A DNA stretch of 64,000 nt from Catenulispora acidiphila DSM 44928. GTDB taxonomy: Bacteria > Actinomycetota > Actinomycetes > Streptomycetales > Catenulisporaceae. The position numbers and the translations under genes were made by a program. This document shows positions 41,807 to 48,557 of this stretch, piece by piece. The stretch is from positions 4,836,001 to 4,900,000 of the forward strand of contig NC_013131.1 in assembly GCF_000024025.1 (NCBI RefSeq). The letters are read 5' to 3'. Position 1 is the stretch's first letter. Each line of letters begins with the position of its first letter. The notes below the pieces were generated by a model. The model worked only from the letters and a program-made list of their open reading frames with translations. It was not told where the DNA came from and made no database searches.

Positions 41807-42828
41807 GGGTTCTGCGAACCACTGCTTTGTCAGTGCGGTATCGGCCTCGGGCGCTCACCGCTTCGGTTGCCTGCCTGGTGCTCGCTTTCGCCGCCATGGT
41901 CATCACGCTCGGCAGCGGGGACTACCGGATCCCGCCGGGTGAGGTGCTGCGCACGCTGGCTGGTGGCGGCACGGTGGCTGACCACTTCATCGTGGTTCAG
42001 TTGCGTTTGCCGCGCGTGGTGACCGCGCTGCTGGTCGGAGGTGCGCTGGCGCTTGCCGGAGCGGCGTTCCAGTCGCTGGTCCGCAATCCGTTGGGGAGCC
42101 CGGACATGCTCGGGTTCACCGAGGGTGCGGCGACCGGTGCGCTGGTCGTGGTGGTGGCCGGCGGGAGCAGTCTGGCGCTCGCGGGCGGGGCGATGATCGG
42201 CGGTGTCGCGACCGGGGTCGGGGTCTACGCGCTCGCTTGGCGTCGCGGGGTGCACGGCTATCGGCTGATCCTGACGGGCATCGGGGTCTCGGCGATTCTG
42301 AGCGGGGTCAACGGCTATCTGATGACCAAGGCGCAGTTGATGGACGCCGCGCGGGCGATGCTGTGGCTGACCGGGAGTCTGGACGGTCGCGGGTGGAGCG
42401 ACGTCGTGCCGTTGGCGGTCGCGATGGTGGTGCTCGTGCCGGTGGTCGTCGCCGGATGCGGCAGGGCGCTGCACATCATCGAGATGGGTGACGATGTGGC
42501 GCGGGCGCTGGGGATCTCGGTGGAGCGCGTGCGCCTGATGACGCTGGCCGCCGCGGTCCTGCTCACCTCGTTCGCCGCGGCGGCGGCCGGGCCGGTCTCG
42601 TTCGTCGCGCTCACGGCGCCGCAGTTGGCCCGGCGGCTGACCCGCGCGCCGGGACCCAACCTGATCCCGTCGATGCTGCTCGGGTCGGTGCTCCTGACGT
42701 GCGCCGATCTCGTTGCCCAGCATGCGGTTCCCGGGCGGCAGCTGCCGGTCGGGGTGGTCACCGGGGTGCTCGGCGGCGGCTATCTGATCTGGCTGCTGGC
42801 GGCCGGACGACGTGCCGGACGGATCTGA
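41803..42828 (+). CDS. FecCD-family iron-siderophore ABC permease, second subunit
   Basis: 341 residues, same fold as its neighbour: QLRLPRVVTALLVGGALALAGAAFQSLVRNPLGSPDMLGFTEGA, AAAAAGPVSFVALTAPQLARRL. The two permeases form the heterodimer of a FepD/FepG-type importer. The ATG overlaps the stop of the first permease gene. Confidence 0.94.
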   Translation: MRVLRTTALSVRYRPRALTASVACLVLAFAAMVITLGSGDYRIPPGEVLRTLAGGGTVADHFIVVQLRLPRVVTALLVGGALALAGAAFQSLVRNPLGSPDMLGFTEGAATGALVVVVAGGSSLALAGGAMIGGVATGVGVYALAWRRGVHGYRLILTGIGVSAILSGVNGYLMTKAQLMDAARAMLWLTGSLDGRGWSDVVPLAVAMVVLVPVVVAGCGRALHIIEMGDDVARALGISVERVRLMTLAAAVLLTSFAAAAAGPVSFVALTAPQLARRLTRAPGPNLIPSMLLGSVLLTCADLVAQHAVPGRQLPVGVVTGVLGGGYLIWLLAAGRRAGRI

Positions 42829-42834
42829 CCTGTG

Positions 42835-42880
42835 CTGCCTCGACTGCTGCCTCGACTGCTGGCTCGACTGCTGGCTCGAC
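42835..42880 (+). repeat. 12-bp tandem repeat before the ATPase start
   Basis: Four units: CTGCCTCGACTG at 42835 and 42847, CTGGCTCGACTG at 42859, and CTGGCTCGAC at 42871. They fill the gap between the permease stop and the ATPase ribosome site (AAGGAG, 42886-42891). In the ATPase frame they would read LPRLLPRLLARLLAR, but the ribosome site argues that they are untranslated. Confidence 0.8.
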
Positions 42881-42900
42881 GTTTCAAGGAGACGATAAAG

Positions 42901-43812
42901 ATGATGACCGATGATGTTCAGACTGTTGAGGCCGTTGACACGACCGCGGTCGCCTCCCGGCTCGGCGCTACCGGCCTGACGCTGGCGTATGACGGCCGGA
43001 CCGTGGCCGAGGAGCTGTCCGTCGCGATCCCGGACCGGTCGTTCACCGTCATCGTCGGTCCGAACGCCTGCGGGAAGTCGACGCTTCTCAGAGCACTGTC
43101 GCGGTTGCTGAAGCCGCGCGCCGGGACGGTCGTGCTGGACGGCGCGGACATCGCCTCGATGCCGACCAAGCAGGTCGCCAGGATCGTCGGGCTGCTGCCG
43201 CAGTCCTCGATCGCGCCGGACGGCATCACCGTCGCCGACCTGGTCTCCCGTGGCCGTCACCCGCATCAGGGGTTGCTGCGGCAGTGGTCGCGGGAGGATG
43301 AGCGGATCGTGGCCGAGTCGATGGCGGCGACCGGTGTCTCTGACCTGGCCGAGCGGGCTGTCGATGAGCTGTCCGGTGGGCAGCGTCAGCGGGTCTGGAC
43401 CGCGATGGTGCTGGCGCAGCAGACGCCGCTGCTGTTGCTCGACGAGCCCACGACGTATCTGGATATCGCGCATCAGATCGAGATTCTTGATCTGTGTGCG
43501 CGGCTGCACGAGGAGGAGGGGCGCACGCTGGTCGCGGTGCTGCACGATCTCAACCAGGCGGCGCGGTACGCCACGCACTTGATCGTGCTCTGCGACGGTC
43601 GCGTCGCGGCGTCCGGACCGCCCGCGGAGATCGTCACCGCCGAGCTGGTGGCGGCGGTGTTCGGGCTGACGTGCCGGGTCATCGAGGATCCGGAGACCGG
43701 GACGCCGTTGGTCGTGCCGGGAGCGCGCCGGCGGGCGTCGATATATCGGACCGAAAATGTTTCGGACCCCGATATGAATGGCTCCAGAAATAGTGGTTCT
43801 CCGAAGCCTTAG
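42901..43812 (+). CDS. Iron-siderophore ABC transporter ATPase
   Basis: 303 residues. Walker A GPNACGKSTLLRAL (GxNxxGKST), Q-loop GLLPQSS, signature LSGGQRQRVWTAMVLAQ, Walker B LLLLDEPTTYLD, H-loop VAVLHDLNQAARYATH: a FecE/FepC-type ATPase. The ATG at 42901 follows AAGGAG; upstream frame belongs to the 12-bp repeat. The last ~25 residues (after GARRRASIY) are outside the family and coincide with an AT-richer stretch holding inverted repeats, possibly control DNA for the next operon. Confidence 0.94.
   Translation: MMTDDVQTVEAVDTTAVASRLGATGLTLAYDGRTVAEELSVAIPDRSFTVIVGPNACGKSTLLRALSRLLKPRAGTVVLDGADIASMPTKQVARIVGLLPQSSIAPDGITVADLVSRGRHPHQGLLRQWSREDERIVAESMAATGVSDLAERAVDELSGGQRQRVWTAMVLAQQTPLLLLDEPTTYLDIAHQIEILDLCARLHEEEGRTLVAVLHDLNQAARYATHLIVLCDGRVAASGPPAEIVTAELVAAVFGLTCRVIEDPETGTPLVVPGARRRASIYRTENVSDPDMNGSRNSGSPKP
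43744..43774. promoter_or_regulatory. Nested inverted repeat before sulfur operon 1
   Basis: Outer arms TATCGG/CCGATA (43744-43749, 43769-43774) enclose an inner CCGAAA-ATG-TTTCGG (43751-43765). The motif ATATATCGGAC at 43741 recurs at 43821. The stretch is AT-richer than its surroundings, overlaps the end of the ATPase gene, and lies about 100-130 bp before the first leader peptide. It is a candidate operator for a sulfur-responsive repressor. Confidence 0.5.
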
Positions 43813-43837
43813 AGGCGTCCATATATCGGACAAGAAA

Positions 43838-43866
43838 TAGACGGGAATGCGAGACCGTGCCACTCT
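43838..43866 (+). promoter_or_regulatory. Candidate promoter of leader peptide 1
   Basis: TAGACG (43838-43843), 17-nt spacer, CACTCT (43861-43866). The leader ATG starts 6 nt later, so the message may be leaderless. It parallels the promoter before leader 2. Confidence 0.45.
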
Positions 43867-43872
43867 CTAGCC

Positions 43873-43959
43873 ATGTCCCGCGATGGAGTGGCCCTGGTGG
43901 GTAGGCCGTACGTCGATTTCGGGCGCCTGTCCAGCGCGTGCTGTCCGGCGGCCGTCTGA
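43873..43959 (+). CDS. Short Cys-rich leader peptide, sulfur operon 1
   Basis: A 28-residue peptide whose C-terminal half reads RPYVDFGRLSSACCPAAV. The pattern R-x-x-V-D-x-x-R-x-x-S-A-x-C is shared with a second leader peptide at 46682. It resembles the small leader peptides annotated before sulfur-assimilation operons in actinobacteria, where ribosome progress over Cys codons can report cysteine supply. Two adjacent Cys codons lie near the end. A hairpin and T-rich stretch follow before the binding-protein gene. There is no clear ribosome site; a leaderless start is plausible. Function inferred from motif and position. Confidence 0.7.
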   Translation: MSRDGVALVGRPYVDFGRLSSACCPAAV

Positions 43960-44056
43960 GCCGCCTGCCCTTGTCGCGGGCCGGTTCACGCACTTCGTGG
44001 CGTTGATCGGCCTTTTCTTTCTCCTTCCACATTTCCAGCGGCTGCGCCCAGCCGCC

Positions 44057-44081
44057 CGCCGGTGTGCCCGGCGATCCTTTT
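44057..44081 (+). promoter_or_regulatory. Leader-associated hairpin 1 (possible attenuator)
   Basis: CGCCGG-TGTGC-CCGGCG (44057-44073) followed by ATCCTTTT, 14 nt before the GTG of the binding-protein gene and overlapping its ribosome-site region. A similar hairpin plus ATCCTTT follows leader 2. It could act on transcription or on translation initiation. Confidence 0.5.
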
Positions 44082-44094
44082 CGGGAGCCTTCCT

Positions 44095-45192
44095 GTGAGA
44101 GACATCAAGACTCTGATTCGTACGGTCGCGGCGGTCGGTGCCGCCCTCGGGATCGTCGCCTCGGCCGCCGCGTGCGGGTCGTCGAAGAGCTCTGCCTCGA
44201 GTACGAAGGCCGCGGCCGTCTCCAGCGGCTCGGCCGCCACGCAGGTGCGCCTGGGCTACTTCGCCAACGTCACGCACGCCACCGCCGTGGTCGGCGTCGC
44301 ACACGGCGACTTCGCCAAGGCACTGGGCTCCACCAAGCTCTCCACGCAGGTCTACAACGCCGGACCCGCCGAGATGACCGCCGTCCTCGGCGGACAACTG
44401 GACGCCGCCTACGTCGGACCGTCCTCGGCCCTGTCCGCCTTCGTCCAGTCGCACGGCGAGGCCCTGAAGATCGTCGCCGGCGCCACCGAAGGCGGCGCGG
44501 AACTCGTGGTCAAGCCCTCAATAGCCTCCGCGGCGGACCTCAAGGGCAAGACCCTCGCAACGCCGCAGAAGGGCAACACCCAGGACGTGGCCCTCCGCTT
44601 CTGGCTCAAGCAGCAGGGCCTGACCGCCAACCCGGACGGCTCCGGCGACGTATCGGTGAACCCCCAGGACAACGCCACCACCCTCGACCAGTTCAAGGCC
44701 GGCCACATCGACGGCGCCTGGCTCCCCGAACCCTGGGCCTCCCGCCTGGTCGAAGAAGCCGGCGCGAAGGTCCTCGTCGACGAACGCAGCCTGTGGCCCA
44801 ACAGCCAGTTCTCCACCACCACCCTCGTCGTGGCGACCACCTTCCTGACCAAGCACCCCGACACAGTCAGGGCCCTGATAGACGGCCAAATCGCCGCCAA
44901 CACCTGGATCACCTCCAACCCCGCCGACGCCCAAAAACTGGTCAACAGCGAACTCAAGCGCCTCACCGGCAAAGCCCTGACCGACGCCGAAATCCAGCGC
45001 TCCTTCAGCGAACAGAAGGTCACCAACAACCCCGACGCATCAACCCTCCAGACCTCCCTGGACCACGCAGTCGCAGTCAACCTCCTGAAGTCCACCGACC
45101 TCCACGGCATCTTCGACCTCTCGATCCTCAACGCCGAACTCACCAAGAACGGCCAGCCGACCGTCTCCGACGCCGGACTGGCAAAGAAGTGA
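44095..45192 (+). CDS. ABC sulfonate/taurine-type substrate-binding lipoprotein
   Basis: 365 residues. The lipoprotein signal (GIVASAAACGSS) is followed by a Ser/Ala linker and an SsuA/TauA/NrtA-type periplasmic-binding fold: VRLGYFANVTHATAVVGVAHGDFAK, MTAVLGGQLDAAYVGPSSALSAF, GAWLPEPWASRLVEEAG, FLTKHPDTVRALIDG. The likely ligands are alkanesulfonates or sulfate esters. The GTG at 44095 has GGGAG 7 nt upstream and GTG AGA overlaps no other gene. It follows a Cys leader peptide and is coupled to the permease. Confidence 0.9.
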   Translation: MRDIKTLIRTVAAVGAALGIVASAAACGSSKSSASSTKAAAVSSGSAATQVRLGYFANVTHATAVVGVAHGDFAKALGSTKLSTQVYNAGPAEMTAVLGGQLDAAYVGPSSALSAFVQSHGEALKIVAGATEGGAELVVKPSIASAADLKGKTLATPQKGNTQDVALRFWLKQQGLTANPDGSGDVSVNPQDNATTLDQFKAGHIDGAWLPEPWASRLVEEAGAKVLVDERSLWPNSQFSTTTLVVATTFLTKHPDTVRALIDGQIAANTWITSNPADAQKLVNSELKRLTGKALTDAEIQRSFSEQKVTNNPDASTLQTSLDHAVAVNLLKSTDLHGIFDLSILNAELTKNGQPTVSDAGLAKK

Positions 45193-46514
45193 CCACCGCG
45201 CGCGAATCCCTGCGAGAACCGGTCGAGGAAGGAGAACCGGCGCCGGAAGCCGCCGAGACATCAGAGACTGCCGAATCCGCGGCGACTGCGCAGGAAGAAG
45301 AACCGGCGATCGCCAAGCCCGAGCCAGAGAGCAGCGAGCACGAGATCACCGAGTCTGAGACCTCTGGACCCGAGAACCCCGCGACCGAGGCCGCCGAGCC
45401 GGAGCTTGAGACCGCTGATTCTGAGACCATTGATTCTGAGATCTCTGTGCCTGAGACCGCCGATCCAGAGATCACCGAGCCAGAGGTCTCCGGGCCTGAG
45501 CTTGGGACCGCTGATGCTGAGACCTTTGCGCCCGAGTTCGCCGAGTCTGAGGCCGCTGAGCCAGAGACCACCGGGCGTGAGGTTGAGACCGCTGGTTCTG
45601 GGATCTCTGTGTCTGAGGCTGCCGAGTCTGAAGCCTCTGAGCTCACGCTCGCCGAGGCTAAGACCACCGATGCGCTCGAGGATGTCGAGGCCGGGCTTGA
45701 TGCGCTCGAGACCAGTCCTGTGCATGAGACCGGGTGGCTTGTCGCCGTGTTGCGTGCCGTTTATCCGCCGGTGCTGGCGATTCTGCTGATTGTGGCGGTG
45801 TGGCAGGTGCTGTATGTGGCGAAGATTTGGCCGGATTGGAAGTTGCCGGGGCCTTCGGAGGTGTTCACTTCGCTGAAGGGTGCGTTCTCGAGTGGGGATG
45901 CTTGGCCTTCGGTGGGGCACAGTGTTGAGCACGGGGCTATTGGCTTTGGTGCCTCGGTGGCTATTGGGACGCCGTTGGGGTTGCTGGTGGGGCGGGTTCG
46001 GGCGGTGCGGGCGGGGCTGGGGCCGATTTTGTCGGGGTTGCAGTCGTTGCCTTCGGTGGCTTGGGTGCCGCCGGCTTTGATGTTCTTTGGGCCGAAGCCG
46101 GCGATGCTTTATGCGGTGGTGCTTGCGGGGGCTGTGCCTTCGATTTCGGTGGGGGTGGTTTCGGGGCTTGATCAGGTGCCGCCGTTGTACTTGCGGGTTG
46201 GGCGGAATCTGGGGGCTCGGGGGTTGGCTTCGGTGCGGTATGTGCTGCTGCCGGCTGCGCTGCCTGGCTACTTGGCTGGGTTGCGGCAGGGGTGGGCTTT
46301 CTCGTGGCGTTCGTTGTTGGCGGCGGAGATCATTGTGGAGTCGGCGGATCTGGGGCACTCGCTGGGGTTCCTGCTGAAGAACGCGCAGGATTCCAATGAC
46401 ATGGCGGGGGCGTTCGCGGCGATCGTGCTGATCCTCGCGGTGGGTGTGGCGGTCAACCAGTTGGTGTTCGTGCCGTTGGAGCGCAGGGTGCTGCGGTCGC
46501 GGGGTCTTACCTGA
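45189..46514 (+). CDS. ABC sulfonate-type permease with long acidic N-terminal extension
   Basis: 441 residues. Residues 1-~180 are a low-complexity acidic region built of Glu/Ser/Thr/Pro repeats (ETADPEITEPEVSGPE and similar). Residues ~185-441 are a BPD-type permease (about six helices) with the coupling motif LRVGRNLGARGLASVRYVLLPAALPGYLAGLRQGW. SsuC-like permeases are normally about 260 residues, so the extension is unusual; it should be cytoplasmic. Codons in this gene are less GC-rich at third positions than in neighbours. The GTG overlaps the binding-protein stop. No ATPase gene is in this operon; the one at 48558 may serve both transporters. Confidence 0.88.
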   Translation: MTTARESLREPVEEGEPAPEAAETSETAESAATAQEEEPAIAKPEPESSEHEITESETSGPENPATEAAEPELETADSETIDSEISVPETADPEITEPEVSGPELGTADAETFAPEFAESEAAEPETTGREVETAGSGISVSEAAESEASELTLAEAKTTDALEDVEAGLDALETSPVHETGWLVAVLRAVYPPVLAILLIVAVWQVLYVAKIWPDWKLPGPSEVFTSLKGAFSSGDAWPSVGHSVEHGAIGFGASVAIGTPLGLLVGRVRAVRAGLGPILSGLQSLPSVAWVPPALMFFGPKPAMLYAVVLAGAVPSISVGVVSGLDQVPPLYLRVGRNLGARGLASVRYVLLPAALPGYLAGLRQGWAFSWRSLLAAEIIVESADLGHSLGFLLKNAQDSNDMAGAFAAIVLILAVGVAVNQLVFVPLERRVLRSRGLT

Positions 46515-46535
46515 GCCGGATGTGTGACGCTCGTC

Positions 46536-46577
46536 GCGTCGGGTCCTGATGAATGCATCGGGATCCGACGCTTTTTT
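46536..46577 (+). terminator. Intrinsic terminator with T6 tract
   Basis: A 16-bp stem (46536-46551 with 46556-46571, two G-T pairs), 4-nt loop, then TTTTTT at 46572-46577. It is a classical terminator, rare in such GC-rich DNA, and ends sulfur operon 1. Confidence 0.92.
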
Positions 46578-46645
46578 GTGCTGTCTCATGCGTTCTCGAA
46601 TATCAGGCAGCGCACTTCCGGGATGCGAGACTGTTCGTATATTCG

Positions 46646-46675
46646 TTGACGGAGGTGCAGTTCAGCTGTCATTCT
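46646..46675 (+). promoter_or_regulatory. Candidate promoter of leader peptide 2
   Basis: TTGACG (46646-46651), 18-nt spacer, CATTCT (46670-46675). The leader ATG at 46682 begins 6 nt later, so a leaderless message is likely. The block ATGCGAGACTGT at 46623-46634 is nearly the same as ATGCGAGACCGT at 43847-43858 before leader 1. Confidence 0.5.
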
Positions 46676-46681
46676 CATGCT

Positions 46682-46765
46682 ATGAACCAGGGCCGACTTC
46701 TTGTGGCTCGCCGTCACGTCGATCTGCGACGGACCGCGAGCGCCATCTGTCCTGACGTCCCGTAG
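46682..46765 (+). CDS. Short leader peptide, sulfur operon 2
   Basis: A 27-residue peptide containing RRHVDLRRTASAIC, which fits the R-x-x-V-D-x-x-R-x-x-S-A-x-C pattern of leader 1 and the actinobacterial leader peptides placed before sulfur-metabolism genes. One Cys codon lies five codons from the stop. It begins 211 nt before ssuE. A hairpin (46798-46815) with ATCCTTT stands between them. I infer a cysteine-responsive attenuation or coupling device. Confidence 0.72.
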   Translation: MNQGRLLVARRHVDLRRTASAICPDVP

Positions 46766-46797
46766 CCTCGCTTTCCTGGGTAATTTCTGTTCGGTTC

Positions 46798-46822
46798 GCG
46801 CCGCCGTTCCGGCGCATCCTTT
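46798..46822 (+). promoter_or_regulatory. Leader-associated hairpin 2 (possible attenuator)
   Basis: GCGCCG-CCGTTC-CGGCGC (46798-46815) followed by ATCCTTT. It resembles the hairpin after leader 1 in stem sequence, loop size and the ATCCTTT tail. It lies 32 nt after the leader stop. Confidence 0.5.
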
Positions 46823-46892
46823 GTCGCTGTCAGCGCTCTGCTGAACGGCTTTAGCGCGTCCGCGTTTTCTCGCCTTTTCAAGGAGCTTCGTC

Positions 46893-47531
46893 ATGCCCTC
46901 GATCCTGGCTGTCTCCGGCAGCCCGTCACCGGCCTCGCGCACGGTCGCCGCCCTCGACCACGCGCTGGCCCGGCTGACGGCGCACGGCCACACCACGACC
47001 CACCTGGCCGTCCGCGACCTGCCGGCGGCGGACCTGCTGGCCGGAGCGCGCACCGCGCCCGCCGTGCGGGAGGCGATCGCCGCGGTCGCCCACGCCGACG
47101 GCGTCATCGTCGCCACGCCGATCTATAAGGCCTCGTACACCGGACTGCTGAAAGCGTTCCTGGACCTGCTGCCGGAGAACGCGCTGGCGGGCAAGGTCGT
47201 CCTGCCGGTGGCCACCGGCGGCACGGTCGGCCACCTGCTGGCGATCGACTACGCCCTGCGTCCCGTGCTCACCGCGCTGGGCGCCGACCACGTCGTGCCG
47301 GGCCGGTTCCTGCTGGACGCCGACATCATCCGCGGTGAATCAGGGGACGCATATCTGGTTCCCGAGGCGGAAAGGCGGCTGACGAAAACCCTTGACCGGT
47401 TCACCGAGGCGCTGACCCGCCGTGACGTCGATGTTGATGTTGATATAGATGTCGAAATCGATGCAGACGTCGACATCGAAACCGCAGCCCTGGCCCTGGC
47501 CAACGGCGTCGCCGTGGCGGTCGCGCGATGA
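46893..47531 (+). CDS. ssuE: NAD(P)H-dependent FMN reductase, SsuE-like
   Basis: 212 residues. Flavodoxin-like NADPH:FMN reductase: ILAVSGSPSPASRTVAAL (phosphate-binding loop), DGVIVATPIYKASYTGLLKAFLDLLP (SsuE signature region) and VVLPVATGGTVGHLLAIDYALRPVL. It supplies FMNH2 to the flavin monooxygenase of this operon. Near the C-terminus (about 176-193) there is an odd acidic Asp/Val/Ile repeat (DVDVDIDVEIDADVDIE) not expected in SsuE, encoded by GC-poorer DNA. AAGGAGC precedes the ATG. Its stop overlaps the next gene (ATGA). Confidence 0.92.
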   Translation: MPSILAVSGSPSPASRTVAALDHALARLTAHGHTTTHLAVRDLPAADLLAGARTAPAVREAIAAVAHADGVIVATPIYKASYTGLLKAFLDLLPENALAGKVVLPVATGGTVGHLLAIDYALRPVLTALGADHVVPGRFLLDADIIRGESGDAYLVPEAERRLTKTLDRFTEALTRRDVDVDVDIDVEIDADVDIETAALALANGVAVAVAR

Positions 47532-48556
47532 GCTCGTTCGCCACCGTCCCGTACAGCCGCCGCGGATTCCTCGGCCTGGTCGGCACCGCCGCGCTCGCCG
47601 CCGGCTGCGGCTCGGGCGCAGCCGGCTCGGCCAAGAAGACCACCAAACTTCGCTACCAGGGCTCGGTGGGCACGGTCACGCCGCCGGAACTCGCCGCAGA
47701 CCTCGGATATCTGGGCCCTGTGACGCTCGACTGGGTCGGCAACACCACCAGCGGTCCGCAGGACATCCAGTCGGCGGCCACCGGGCAGACCGACTTCGGC
47801 GGAGCCTTCAACGGCGCGGTCGCCAAACTGCACTCCGCCGGCGCCCCGATCACCGCCGTCATCAGCTACTACGGCGTCGATCAGTACTCCTACAACGGCT
47901 TCTACACCCTGGAAGGCAGCCCGATCGCCTCCGCGCCCGACCTGTTCGGCAAGAAGGTCGGCATGAACACCCTCGGCGCGCACTACGAGGCGGTCCTGGA
48001 CATCTACCTGAGCCGCAACGGCGTCTCGGACAGCGACGCCAAGAAGGTCGAGCCGCTGGTCGTGCCGCCGGTCAACACCGAGCAGTCGCTGCGCGCGCAC
48101 CAGATCGACGTCGCCACCCTCGGCGGCATCCTGCGCGACAAGGCGCTCGCCGACGGCGGCGTGAAGCAGCTGTTCACCGACTACCAACTGCTCGGCACGT
48201 TCAGCGCCGGGACGTACGTCTTCCGCAACGACTTCCTGGCGAAGAACCCTGACACGGTCCACGCCTTCACCTCCGGCGTCGGCAAGGCGATCGAGTGGGC
48301 CCGCACCACACCCCTGCCGGAGGTCGTCGACCGCTTCACGAAGATCATCAAAGCCCGCGGCCGCAACGAGGACACCTCGACCCTGAAGTACTTCAAGTCC
48401 TACGGGATCGCCGGCACCGGCGGCGTCGTCGCCGCCAAGGAATTCGACACCTGGATCACCTGGCTCGAACAGCAGGGCCAGATCCCCAAGGGCAAGGTCA
48501 AGGCCACCGATGTCTACACGAACAAGTACAACTCCTTCGCCAACGGCGGCAGCTGA
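47528..48556 (+). CDS. ABC aliphatic sulfonate-type substrate-binding lipoprotein
   Basis: 342 residues. A twin-Arg lipoprotein signal (YSRRGFLGLVGTAALAAGC) is followed by an SsuA-like fold: KLRYQGSVGTVTPPELAADLGYLGPV, GPQDIQSAATGQTDFGGAFNGAV, VGMNTLGAHYEAVLDIYLSRNGV, FLAKNPDTVHAFTSGV. It delivers organosulfur compounds to the permease two genes downstream. The ATG overlaps the ssuE stop. Confidence 0.92.
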   Translation: MSSFATVPYSRRGFLGLVGTAALAAGCGSGAAGSAKKTTKLRYQGSVGTVTPPELAADLGYLGPVTLDWVGNTTSGPQDIQSAATGQTDFGGAFNGAVAKLHSAGAPITAVISYYGVDQYSYNGFYTLEGSPIASAPDLFGKKVGMNTLGAHYEAVLDIYLSRNGVSDSDAKKVEPLVVPPVNTEQSLRAHQIDVATLGGILRDKALADGGVKQLFTDYQLLGTFSAGTYVFRNDFLAKNPDTVHAFTSGVGKAIEWARTTPLPEVVDRFTKIIKARGRNEDTSTLKYFKSYGIAGTGGVVAAKEFDTWITWLEQQGQIPKGKVKATDVYTNKYNSFANGGS

Positions 48557-48557
48557 G

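Noticed and set aside
42832-42900. Extending the siderophore ATPase upstream through the 12-bp repeats
   Set aside because: AAGGAG is well placed for the ATG at 42901 and the extension would be a repetitive L-P-R-L-L peptide.
41830-43863. A 677-codon antisense frame over the permease and ATPase genes
   Set aside because: His/Arg/Gln-rich shadow translation opposite certain FecCD and ABC ATPase genes.
45261-46589. A 442-codon antisense frame over the acidic permease gene
   Set aside because: It has no recognisable domain, while the sense frame ends in a typical BPD permease.
46553-46681. A longer version of leader peptide 2 starting in the terminator region
   Set aside because: It would begin inside the intrinsic terminator; the conserved part starts at the ATG at 46682, which has a suitably placed promoter.
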